From Tannerella sp. oral taxon 808 (GTDB lineage Bacteria > Bacteroidota > Bacteroidia > Bacteroidales > Tannerellaceae): a stretch of DNA of 16,392 nucleotides. Below, in pieces: positions 1 to 6,574 of this stretch (positions within the stretch are counted from its first letter, which is position 1; each line of letters begins with the position of its first letter). Below the pieces are notes generated by a model. The model was not told the origin of the DNA, did no database searches, and was given only the letters and a program-made list of their open reading frames with translations. Location: assembly GCA_002890585.1 (NCBI GenBank), contig MIQB01000047.1, forward strand, positions 1 to 16,392, in the 5' to 3' direction. The position numbers and the translations under genes are program-made.

Positions 1-303
1 ATGTAGAGCTTCTCGTTGGCCTCGGCCACCTTGGTGGCCTCCACGCGGTCGAAGCTGCGGATCTCTGTGCGCCGCGGCCGGTCGGCGCCATACTTCTTCT
101 TCAGCCCCTCGAACCACGCCACGGCGTAATCCGTGAGGTGCGACAGATGGTGCTCCACGCGCTCGATCTCACCCTTCAGCCGCGCGATCTGCTCGTCGCT
201 GCGATCGGCGTTGAACTTCAGGATGCGACCCATCTTGATTTCCATCAGCTTCAGGATGTCCTCCCGCGTGACCTCCCGGATGAGCCGCGGCTTAAACGGC
301 TCT
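1..303 (-). pseudogene. parC: Internal fragment of topoisomerase IV subunit A, inverted relative to the rest of the gene
   Basis: On the minus strand one frame is open from about position 305 down to position 3. It encodes a typical ParC/GyrA-family stretch starting EPFKPRLIREVTREDILKL and ending EANEKLY, including a PRRTEIRSFD segment. In Bacteroidales ParC this stretch directly precedes REEGFVGTGLKK, which is the first recognisable ParC sequence on the + strand from position 310. The fragment therefore belongs to the same gene but is flipped, with the join at about 300-306. It has no start or stop of its own and is not an independent gene. Position 1 is where the native codons would lead into the + strand part, which points to a fold-back chimera rather than a biological inversion. 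The family call is firm; the cause is inference. Confidence 0.85.
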
Positions 304-1419
304 AACGACCGCGAGGAAGGCTTCGTGGGCACCGGACTGAAGAAGGCCGAGTTCGTCTGCAATTGCTCGGACATCGACGACATCATCCTCTTCTATCGCA
401 GCGGCGTGTACAAGGTGATGCGGGTGAGCGAAAAGATCTTTGTCGGACAAGACGTCATCTACGTCAACGTCTTCAATCGCAACGACACACGGACGATCTA
501 CAACGTGATCTATCGCGACGGCCGCGCGGGATGCAACTACATCAAGCGCTTCGCTGTGACCGGCTCCACACGCGACAAGGAGTACAACGTGACGCGCGGC
601 ACCGAGGGCTCGCGCATCCTCTACTTCAGCGCCAACCCGAATGGCGAAGCGGAGACGGTGAAGGTGATCCTGAAGCCGAAGCTCCGGCAGAAGACGCTCG
701 TCTTCGAGAAGGATTTCAGTGAGATACTGATCAAGGGTCGCGCCTCACTTGGCAACATCCTGACGCGGGCGGAGATCCATAAGATCTCGCTCAAGCAGCG
801 CGGTTCGTCGACGCTCGGCGGGCGCGAGGTGTGGTTCGACCGCGACGTGCTCCGCCTGAACTACGACGGTCGCGGCGAGGCGCTTGGCGAGTTCCGCAGC
901 GACGACCGCATCCTCGTCGTGTTGCAAACGGGAGAGTTCTACACTACGGGCTTCGACCTGAGCAACCATTATGAGGAGAACATCCTGCTCATCGAGCGTT
1001 ACGACGCGCGCAAGACGTGGACGGCCGTCTACTTCGATGCCGATCAGGGCTACGTCTACCTGAAGCGCTTCCCATCCGAAGACTCCGAGAAGCGTCAGAA
1101 CCTGATGGGCGACAATCCGCATCATCGGCTCTTCCTGCTGACGGACGAGGCCTATCCGCGCATCGAGGTGACCTTAGGCGGACACGACAGCTATCGCGAT
1201 CCGTTGGTGATCGAGGCAGCGGAGTTCGTGGGCGTGAAGAGCGTGAAGGCGCGTGGCAAACGGGTGACGACGTTCACGGTGGCGTCGGTGGACGAGTTAG
1301 AGCCGAGGCGCCGCGTGCAGCCCGTGTCTTCAGAAAAAGACGAGGAGGCACCGGAAGACAACGAGGAGGAATCTCCCGCAGAAACACCGGGCGAGCAGAT
1401 GTCGTTGTTTGAGGGATGA
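304..1419 (+). CDS. parC: DNA topoisomerase IV subunit A, C-terminal part (5' truncated)
   Basis: This is the C-terminal ~371 residues of the type IIA topoisomerase A subunit, which with ParE decatenates and relaxes DNA in the cytoplasm. Visible blocks are REEGFVGTGLKKAEFVCNCSD, a beta-pinwheel C-terminal domain with recurring IKGRASLGNILT and LGGREVWFDRDVLRLNYDG motifs, and MGDNPHHRLFLLTDEAYPRIEV near the end. The tail is acidic and ends QMSLFEG, as in Bacteroidales ParC. I see no GyrA box (QRRGGKG-like), which favours ParC over GyrA. The frame stays open upstream to 133, but residues encoded before about 304 are a shadow of the inverted fragment, so I begin at the join. The breakage domain with the catalytic tyrosine lies outside the window. 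Confidence 0.9.
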   Translation, partial: NDREEGFVGTGLKKAEFVCNCSDIDDIILFYRSGVYKVMRVSEKIFVGQDVIYVNVFNRNDTRTIYNVIYRDGRAGCNYIKRFAVTGSTRDKEYNVTRGTEGSRILYFSANPNGEAETVKVILKPKLRQKTLVFEKDFSEILIKGRASLGNILTRAEIHKISLKQRGSSTLGGREVWFDRDVLRLNYDGRGEALGEFRSDDRILVVLQTGEFYTTGFDLSNHYEENILLIERYDARKTWTAVYFDADQGYVYLKRFPSEDSEKRQNLMGDNPHHRLFLLTDEAYPRIEVTLGGHDSYRDPLVIEAAEFVGVKSVKARGKRVTTFTVASVDELEPRRRVQPVSSEKDEEAPEDNEEESPAETPGEQMSLFEG

Positions 1420-1468
1420 AGGATTGGGCTATGGATATAGTTACGCAGAAATGGATCCGCGAATCTTT

Positions 1469-1595
1469 TGGTGTGCCACAGGCATGCACCCTGAAAGGGT
1501 GGATCAACCCAGCCCAGGGTAACACCCTGGGCTGGAATCTCGTTACCCCATTCGGGGTAACTCGTCGCCCTTTCAGGGCGCACCAGGTACACCAA
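1469..1595. repeat. Four-hairpin cloverleaf-like intergenic repeat
   Basis: Four perfect hairpins lie in a row: CACCCT/AGGGTG (1487-1501), an 11-bp stem CAGCCCAGGGT/ACCCTGGGCTG (1510-1534), GTTACCCC/GGGGTAAC (1542-1561) and CGCCCT/AGGGCG (1566-1580). An outer stem TTGGTGTGCC (1469-1478) with GGTACACCAA (1586-1595), including one G.U pair, closes the set. The block is non-coding and sits between parC and the DUF3316 gene. From memory, similar CCCTGAAAGGG / CCCAGGGNAACNCCCTGGG blocks recur in Bacteroidetes intergenic regions and are often mis-called as small ORFs. An open frame from 1416 runs through the block into the DUF3316 gene, but I take this part as untranslated. Confidence 0.75.
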
Positions 1596-1640
1596 GAAAT
1601 CCGTAGACCATTTTGGCTCGACGATGAGGACAACACCGAC

Positions 1641-1664
1641 CATTTTCGTGACTTCACGAAAATG
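1641..1664 (+). promoter_or_regulatory. Hairpin enclosing the DUF3316 start codon
   Basis: CATTTTCGTGA (1641-1651) and TCACGAAAATG (1654-1664) are perfect inverted complements. The final ATG is the chosen start codon, so in mRNA a ~10-bp stem with a 4-nt loop would sequester it. The right arm is not followed by a T tract, so it does not look like a terminator. A translational control role is inference. Confidence 0.45.
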
Positions 1665-2498
1665 CTCCTCCTATTGATCCTTTTCCCCCTCTGCCTCCGT
1701 GCGCAGACGGATGGCGCCACCCTCGCTCCCCGCTCGGTGAATGAGGCCACGATGATCAGCCTCGGCAGCCGCTACGTGAAGAACACCTACCTCTCCGACG
1801 TGGGCTACGACGGCACGGGCATCGGCATCACCAACGAACGCATGCGCCTCATCAACGACAACTGGTCGCGCCGACGCGCCTTCCGCATCGACTTCGCCTC
1901 GATACGCAACCCCGCCGGCACGTCGAGCGGATACGCCGCCTTCCTCGATTATTCCTACGCTGTGCATCGCCGCTTCGAGCTCGGGTCGGTCGACGGACTG
2001 CGACTGCTCGTTGGTGCCACCGGCCGCACGATGCTCGGCACGGTCTACCGCTCGCAGGGGGGCAACAACCCCGCCGCGCTGCACCTCGAAAACGACCTCG
2101 GCCTCTCCCTCGCCGCCCTCTACAGCTTCGACCTCAGTCGGCGCTTCCCCGTGACGCTCCGCTGGCAGGCCGACCTGCCCCTCGTCGGCATCTTCTTCTC
2201 GCCACACTACGGCCAGTCGTACTACGAGATCTTCACCCTCGGCCATCGCGACGGCATCGTCTGCTTCGGGTCGCTACACAACCGCTTTGCCCTGCGCAAC
2301 CTCCTCACGGCCGACATGCCCGTGGGGCCGCTCACCGTGCGCATCGGTTACGAGGCCGACATCTACCGCTCGCATGTGAACGGCATCCGCACGCATTACG
2401 TCGGCAGCAGCCTGCTGCTCGGTGTAGCCAAAGAGTTCATCCCCTTCTCCGGCCGACGCGTGAGGCATAACCCTGCCTTCCGCAGTGCATACTATTGA
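1662..2498 (+). CDS. DUF3316 family secreted or outer-membrane-associated protein
   Basis: The product is 278 residues. It begins with a short signal peptide (MLLLLILFPLCLRAQ) and continues as a protein of alternating aromatic and polar segments, as expected for a beta-rich envelope protein. The most recognisable block is LPLVGIFFSPHYGQSYYEIF (about residues 177-196), followed by TLGHRDG and SLHNRFALRN, which matches my memory of the Bacteroidetes DUF3316 family. The function of that family is unknown. The frame is open upstream to 1416, but that extension translates the hairpin repeat, and 1662 is the only in-frame start that places a signal peptide at the N-terminus. No Shine-Dalgarno sequence is visible. 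The gene appears to stand alone between two repeat-rich spacers. Confidence 0.75.
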   Translation: MLLLLILFPLCLRAQTDGATLAPRSVNEATMISLGSRYVKNTYLSDVGYDGTGIGITNERMRLINDNWSRRRAFRIDFASIRNPAGTSSGYAAFLDYSYAVHRRFELGSVDGLRLLVGATGRTMLGTVYRSQGGNNPAALHLENDLGLSLAALYSFDLSRRFPVTLRWQADLPLVGIFFSPHYGQSYYEIFTLGHRDGIVCFGSLHNRFALRNLLTADMPVGPLTVRIGYEADIYRSHVNGIRTHYVGSSLLLGVAKEFIPFSGRRVRHNPAFRSAYY

Positions 2499-2566
2499 AC
2501 TAAAAAGGAAAAATGGGCACGTGCATCTGGGGCTTACCTACACGATTCGTTATAGAACCCATGATT

Positions 2567-2668
2567 TGAGACCTCTGCAAAACGAGCACATTTCCACGCA
2601 CATCTCTGTGTAATGGCTCATTCTCTTAGAGATGTACGTGGAAATGTGCTCGTTTTGCAGAGGTCTCA
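2567..2668. mobile_element. MITE-like element: near-perfect 41-bp inverted repeat
   Basis: The left arm 2567-2607 begins TGAGACCTCTGCAAAACGAG and the right arm 2628-2668 is its reverse complement, with a single mismatch in 41 positions and a 20-base loop. The GAGACCTNTGCAAAA-type ends resemble, from memory, termini of IS5-type elements in Porphyromonas and relatives; this was not checked. No transposase is present and I cannot define a target-site duplication. It could also act as a bidirectional terminator, but neither arm is followed by a strong T tract. Confidence 0.6.
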
Positions 2669-2758
2669 GTTTTCCATTTGCTAGCATGTCAGGATCGCGG
2701 GGGTGTAGGGGCAGATCTAGTGTCCTTCCTGCTGGCAACTCGCTTCCGGGAGGTATCT

Positions 2759-2780
2759 CTTTACGTCGAACACACGTTTC
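2759..2780 (-). repeat. Degenerate copy of dispersed AACGTGAGTTCGACGTAAG motif
   Basis: Read on the minus strand, this stretch matches the core shared by the clearer copies at 6389 and 16010 with about two differences over 19 bases. The + strand reads TTACGTCGAACACACGTTT. The downstream conserved box found in the other copies is absent here. Confidence 0.45.
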
Positions 2781-2894
2781 ATAATGTTCCGGCAAAGTGT
2801 TTGCCGTTTCCAAGGCTGATCTTTTGATACAGCCCCCACCTACGCGATCTGGCGACACGGTAAACGACTCGCCGGCAAATGAAAAAATTAAAAT

Positions 2895-2918
2895 TTCTTA
2901 CGCTGGGCCCACGTTAAA
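2895..2918 (-). repeat. Second degenerate copy of the dispersed motif
   Basis: On the minus strand this reads TTTAACGTGGGCCC followed by AGCGTAAGAA. It aligns without gaps to the 6389 copy over 24 positions, with five differences that are all transitions. Chance resemblance cannot be excluded because it is short. Confidence 0.35.
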
Positions 2919-3015
2919 TCCTGGAGAAGAAGATCGATGCCTTGCCAAATTTCATCAGCATAAAGACGCTTTTAGAAGCTATGTAGATGGCTCATTCCGA
3001 TCAAGCGAAAACCTC

Positions 3016-3044
3016 TTTCATATTCAAAACAGCTTCTACCTTTG
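3016..3044 (+). promoter_or_regulatory. Probable Bacteroidetes-type promoter of the lpx operon
   Basis: TACCTTTG at 3037-3044 matches the Bacteroidetes -7 consensus TAnnTTTG exactly. A TTTC at 3016-3019, 17 bases upstream, can serve as a weak -33 element (consensus TTTG). Transcription would start near 3050, about 20 bases before the lpxD ATG at 3072. This also argues against the in-frame TTG start at 3042, which lies inside the -7 box. Confidence 0.5.
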
Positions 3045-3071
3045 GCGCGATTAATAACAATAAGACACGGA

Positions 3072-4106
3072 ATGGAGTTTACGGCTCGACAGATAGCTGA
3101 GTTCCTACACGGGACGATCGATGGCGATGTGACAGCTAAAGTGAATGGCTTCTCGAAGATAGAAGAAGGTAAACCGGGCACCCTGACCTTCCTTGCCAAT
3201 CCCAAATACGAACATTATATATATGATACGAAGGCGGCCATCGTGCTTGTCAACGACGACTTCCACCCTTCGGCGCACGTAGGAGCCACGCTGCTGCGTG
3301 TGCCAAACGCTTACGCCGCGTTGGCCTCGCTGCTCCATTTCGTGGAGCAAACCCGGACACAAAAAGAAGGCATCGATCCCTCAGCCTTCATCGCGTCGTC
3401 AGCCCAAGTGGGCGAGGGCGGCTATGTAGGTCACTTTGCCTACATCGGGGAGCAGAGCGTCATCGGGCGCGGCTGCCGCATCTATCCCTACGCTTACATC
3501 GGCGACCACGTGGAGATCGGCGACGACACGATCGTCTATCCACACGTCACGATCTACAACGGCTGCACTATCGGCGCGCGTTGCATCCTGCATGCTGGCG
3601 CCGTCGTCGGCTCAGACGGCTTTGGGTTTGCACCCGAGAATGGGTCGTATCGCAAGATCCCGCAATTGGGCAACGTGGTGATAGAAGACGAGGTAGAGGT
3701 GGGCGCCAATACCACCATCGATCGCGCCGTGATGGAGTCCACCGTCATTCGTCGGGGCGTGAAGCTGGATAACCTGATCCAGATTGCACACAACGTACAG
3801 ATTGGCGAGAATACCGTCATGGCTTCACAGGTCGGCGTGTCAGGATCGACGAAGGTCGGCAGCCACTGCATGATCGGCGGGCAGGTAGGCTTGGGCGGAC
3901 ATATCCACATCGGCGACGGCACGCAGATCGGGGCTCAATCGGGCATCATTAGCAATATCGACGCCGGGGCGCGGATCATGGGCTCACCCGCTATGCCACT
4001 TAAGACCTTCTTCCGCTCCAGCATTGCCCTACGCAAGTTGCCCGACATGTACCTGGAGCTCGACCGCCTGCGTAAGGAAGTCGAAGGGCTGAAAAAGAAA
4101 TTATGA
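3072..4106 (+). CDS. lpxD: UDP-3-O-acylglucosamine N-acyltransferase
   Basis: This enzyme performs the third step of lipid A synthesis in the cytoplasm, transferring a 3-hydroxyacyl chain from ACP to the 2-amino group of UDP-3-O-acyl-glucosamine. The product is 344 residues, usual for the family. An N-terminal uridine-binding domain (about 1-100) is followed by a left-handed beta-helix of hexapeptide repeats (about 101-310) and a C-terminal helix (DMYLELDRLRKEVEGLKKK). The catalytic histidine is His240 in LIQIAHNVQIGENT, equivalent to E. coli His239. I chose the ATG at 3072 (MEFTARQIAEFL) because it matches the usual LpxD N-terminus; an upstream in-frame TTG would overlap the promoter. It is the first gene of an operon, with 29 bases to lpxC-fabZ. 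Confidence 0.97.
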   Translation: MEFTARQIAEFLHGTIDGDVTAKVNGFSKIEEGKPGTLTFLANPKYEHYIYDTKAAIVLVNDDFHPSAHVGATLLRVPNAYAALASLLHFVEQTRTQKEGIDPSAFIASSAQVGEGGYVGHFAYIGEQSVIGRGCRIYPYAYIGDHVEIGDDTIVYPHVTIYNGCTIGARCILHAGAVVGSDGFGFAPENGSYRKIPQLGNVVIEDEVEVGANTTIDRAVMESTVIRRGVKLDNLIQIAHNVQIGENTVMASQVGVSGSTKVGSHCMIGGQVGLGGHIHIGDGTQIGAQSGIISNIDAGARIMGSPAMPLKTFFRSSIALRKLPDMYLELDRLRKEVEGLKKKL

Positions 4107-4135
4107 CCACCTATTAAATAACTACACAATTCATC

Positions 4136-5521
4136 ATGCAGAAGCAAAAGACACTCGCGTCCGAATTTTCATTGCAGGGCAAAGGCCTGCATACGGGTAT
4201 CGACATACATATCACCTTCAAGCCTGCCCCGGAGAATCACGGGTATCAAATCAAACGCACCGACTTGGAAGGGGCACCCATCGTTGAAGCGCTGGCCGAG
4301 AACGTGGTCAACACGCAGCGCGGCACCGTGGTGGGAAAGAAGGATGTGCAGATCAGCACCATCGAGCATGCCATGGCCGCGCTCTACGCTTGGGAGGTGG
4401 ATAACTGCCTGATCGAAGTAGACGCCCCCGAGTTCCCCATCCTCGACGGCAGTGCACGGCCCTTCTCCGAAGGCATCCGCGGTGTAGGCTTAGTGGAGCA
4501 GAACGCCCCGCGCGACTATTACATCGTGCGCCACAAGATGGAAGTGAAAGACGAGAAGACGGGCTCGTCGCTCACCATCCTGCCCGACGACCGGTTCAGC
4601 ATGAATGTGCTCATCGATTTTGATTCGCCCGTCCTCTCCAACCAATACGCCACGCTGACGGATCTCAGCCAGTTTGCCGACGAGGTGGCAGCCTCACGCA
4701 CCTTTGTCTTTGTCCGTGAGATTGAGATGCTCCTCCACAATGGGCTGATCAAGGGCGGCGACTTGGACAATGCCATCGTCATCTACGACCGTGAGATGCC
4801 GCAGGCGGAGCTCGATCACATCGCCGACGAGCTGGGCATGCCACACAGGAACGTCCGCGAGTTGGGGTACGTGAACGACAAGCCCCCCGTCTATGCCAAC
4901 GAACCGGCACGCCATAAGCTGCTCGACGTGATTGGCGACCTCGCCCTCATCGGTAAGCCGATCAAAGGGCACATCATCGCCACCCGCCCAGGCCATAAGA
5001 TCAACAACCAACTGGCGCAAGTGATCCGCAAGGAAATCAAGCTAAACAGCATCCAGGCGCCCACCTACGACCCAAACCGCGAACCGCTGATGGACATCAA
5101 CCGCATCCGCGAGCTGCTGCCCCACCGTTACCCCTTCCTCCTTGTCGACAAGATCATCGAGATCGGCGGCGACTACATCGTGGGCATCAAGAACGTGAGT
5201 GTCAACGAGCCCTTCTTCCAGGGGCACTTCCCGCAGGAGCCGATCATGCCGGGCGTGCTGCTCGTCGAAGCGATGGCGCAGACGGGCGGACTGTTGGTGC
5301 TGAACTCCGTGGATGAGCCGGAGCGTTACTCCACTTACTTTATGAAGATCGACGGCGTCAAGTTTCGCCAGAAGGTTGTGCCGGGCGACACACTCATCTT
5401 CCGACTCCAGCTGCTGGCACCCATCCGACGCGGCATCTCCACGATGAAGGGTTACGTCTTCGTCGGTGAAAAGGTGGTGTGTGAGGCAGAGTTCATGGCA
5501 CAGATCGTCAAAAACAAATAA
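4136..5521 (+). CDS. lpxC-fabZ: Bifunctional UDP-3-O-acyl-GlcNAc deacetylase / 3-hydroxyacyl-ACP dehydratase
   Basis: This is the LpxC-FabZ fusion typical of Bacteroidetes, 461 residues. Residues 1-~305 are LpxC, the zinc-dependent deacetylase of the committed lipid A step: zinc ligands His78 (STIEHAMAAL), His260 and Asp264 (ARHKLLDVIGD), and the catalytic histidine in RPGHKIN (His287). Residues ~315-461 are FabZ, which dehydrates 3-hydroxyacyl-ACP in fatty acid synthesis: LLPHRYPFLLVDK, catalytic His364 in FQGHFPQEPIMPG and Glu378 in LLVEAMAQTGG. The two halves share the 3-hydroxyacyl-ACP pool, linking lipid A acylation to chain elongation. All expected active-site residues are present in both. 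Gaps are 29 bases from lpxD and 12 bases to lpxA. Confidence 0.97.
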   Translation: MQKQKTLASEFSLQGKGLHTGIDIHITFKPAPENHGYQIKRTDLEGAPIVEALAENVVNTQRGTVVGKKDVQISTIEHAMAALYAWEVDNCLIEVDAPEFPILDGSARPFSEGIRGVGLVEQNAPRDYYIVRHKMEVKDEKTGSSLTILPDDRFSMNVLIDFDSPVLSNQYATLTDLSQFADEVAASRTFVFVREIEMLLHNGLIKGGDLDNAIVIYDREMPQAELDHIADELGMPHRNVRELGYVNDKPPVYANEPARHKLLDVIGDLALIGKPIKGHIIATRPGHKINNQLAQVIRKEIKLNSIQAPTYDPNREPLMDINRIRELLPHRYPFLLVDKIIEIGGDYIVGIKNVSVNEPFFQGHFPQEPIMPGVLLVEAMAQTGGLLVLNSVDEPERYSTYFMKIDGVKFRQKVVPGDTLIFRLQLLAPIRRGISTMKGYVFVGEKVVCEAEFMAQIVKNK

Positions 5522-5533
5522 CGATCTCGACAC

Positions 5534-6316
5534 ATGCACTCACCCTCTGCCGTTATCCATCCCGAAGCCCGCATCGGGCGTAATGTCACCATCGATCCCT
5601 TTGCATACATCGAGCGTAACGTCGTCATTGGCGACGGTTGCCACATCTACCCCCACGCCGTCATACTCGACGGCGCACGCATCGGTCGCGACTGCCTCAT
5701 CTTCCCCGGTGCCGTCATCTCCGGTATCCCACAGGATCTGAAGTTTGCCGGCGAAGAGACCACCGCTGAGATCGGCGACCGCACCACCATTCGCGAGTGC
5801 GTCACCATCAACCGCGGCACAGCCTCGAAGGGGCGCACCCTCGTCGGAAACGACTGCTTGATCATGGCTTACTCACACGTGGCGCACGACTGCATCGTGC
5901 ATGATCACGTGATCATCGGCAACGCTTCGCAGATAGCTGGCGAGGTGGAGATCGACGACTTCGCCATACTGAGCGGCAGCGTCCTTGTCCATCAGTTCAC
6001 GCGCATCTCGCAGCACGTCATGATACAAGGCGGATCGCGCGTGGGCAAAGACATCCCCCCCTACACGCTCATCGGTCGCGACCCCATCGCTTATTGCGGA
6101 ATCAACATCGTAGGGCTGCGCCGACGCGGCTTCACCAATCAGCAGGTGTACCTCATCCAAGACATCTACCGCACGCTCTACACTCGCGGCCTCAACAACA
6201 CCGACGCCCTTCAGGCCATCGAGACGGAGTACGGCTCCGGCGCGGAACGCGACCTGATCCTCAACTTCATCAAGCACTCCAAACGCGGCATCGTCCGCGG
6301 ATCGATTGATGAATAA
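5534..6316 (+). CDS. lpxA: Acyl-ACP--UDP-N-acetylglucosamine O-acyltransferase
   Basis: This enzyme performs the first step of lipid A synthesis, transferring a 3-hydroxyacyl chain to the 3-OH of UDP-GlcNAc. The product is 260 residues, usual for the family: hexapeptide beta-helix to about residue 185, then a helical C-terminal domain. Active-site histidines are seen in YSHVAHDC (His115 and His118, the latter corresponding to E. coli His125). Other signatures are TINRGT, VHQF and GLRRRGF. In the region that sets acyl-chain length the sequence is GGSRVGKDIPPY, with Arg where E. coli has the Gly173 ruler residue by my alignment. It is the last gene of the operon. The stop codon is followed directly by an ATG that opens a short remnant. 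Confidence 0.97.
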   Translation: MHSPSAVIHPEARIGRNVTIDPFAYIERNVVIGDGCHIYPHAVILDGARIGRDCLIFPGAVISGIPQDLKFAGEETTAEIGDRTTIRECVTINRGTASKGRTLVGNDCLIMAYSHVAHDCIVHDHVIIGNASQIAGEVEIDDFAILSGSVLVHQFTRISQHVMIQGGSRVGKDIPPYTLIGRDPIAYCGINIVGLRRRGFTNQQVYLIQDIYRTLYTRGLNNTDALQAIETEYGSGAERDLILNFIKHSKRGIVRGSIDE

Positions 6317-6397
6317 ATGAAAAAACGGCTGGGATACACGATGAGCTCCGTCGCGTGTGTTTGTTTAGCCATTTTCTCGCATAATAGTTTAACGTGA
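6317..6397 (+). pseudogene. Possible signal-peptide remnant truncated by the dispersed repeat
   Basis: An ATG immediately after the lpxA stop opens a 26-codon frame reading MKKRLGYTMSSVACVCLAIF and a few further residues, which looks like a signal peptide. The frame ends at the TGA inside the dispersed repeat that begins at 6389. It may be the 5' end of a secreted-protein gene displaced or truncated by the repeat, or a chance frame. No downstream continuation is recognisable. Confidence 0.3.
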
Positions 6398-6487
6398 GTT
6401 CGACGTAAGAATGAGTCTACTTTTTCTTGGAGAATATCCTTTGCAGGAGCATTGCAACGGCCATAACATTTTTGGAAATGCTTGCAG
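6389..6487 (+). repeat. Dispersed intergenic repeat, copy without array
   Basis: The copy begins with a 23-base box (core AACGTGAGTTCGACGTAAG) identical to that at 16010-16032. After about 70 bases comes a second box at 6459-6487 reading GGCCATAACATTTTTGG then AAATGCTTGCAG. It parallels GGCCAAAATGTTTTTGG then ACATGCTTGCAG at 16079-16107. Spacing between the two boxes is 70 bases here and 69 at the other copy, while the sequence between them has diverged. No tandem array follows this copy. The rest of the convergent spacer, to 6574, shows nothing recognisable. Confidence 0.75.
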
Positions 6488-6574
6488 GCCGCCCGCGAAC
6501 GCCCCGACTACAGATCTCCGCAGATTATCGCCAGCATGATTATTCGTAGGGTTATTTCGGATTGACTATAGCCA

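Larger units (their letters stand above)
2499..3036. other. Gene-free, repeat-rich spacer upstream of lpxD
   Basis: I find no convincing gene here. Open frames on both strands (2797-3054 + and 2550-2858 -) show no recognisable domain, and the minus one reads straight through the inverted repeat. The region contains the inverted repeat at 2567-2668, two degenerate copies of a dispersed motif, and a small hairpin CGGCAAA/TTTGCCG at 2790-2806. Part of it is AT-richer than the neighbouring genes, for example around 2880-2900. In several Bacteroidales an HD-domain gene lies upstream of lpxD; no remnant of it is recognisable here. Confidence 0.6.

Noticed and set aside
133..303. N-terminal extension of the + strand ParC frame from 133
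   Set aside because: This stretch is the antisense of the inverted ParC fragment; its translation is Arg/Ser-rich and unlike ParC.
745..1125. Minus-strand ORFs inside parC, the lpx genes, the symporter and the UxaC-like gene
   Set aside because: These are antisense shadows of well-supported genes in GC-rich DNA.
1416..1661. Extended start for the DUF3316 gene at 1416
   Set aside because: The added 82 residues translate a hairpin repeat, and the signal peptide would become internal.
2550..3054. Two small ORFs in the spacer upstream of lpxD
   Set aside because: No domain is recognisable, one runs across both arms of an inverted repeat, and neither has supporting context.
3042..3071. TTG start for lpxD at 3042
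   Set aside because: It overlaps the TAnnTTTG promoter box and adds ten residues not found in LpxD; the ATG at 3072 fits the family.
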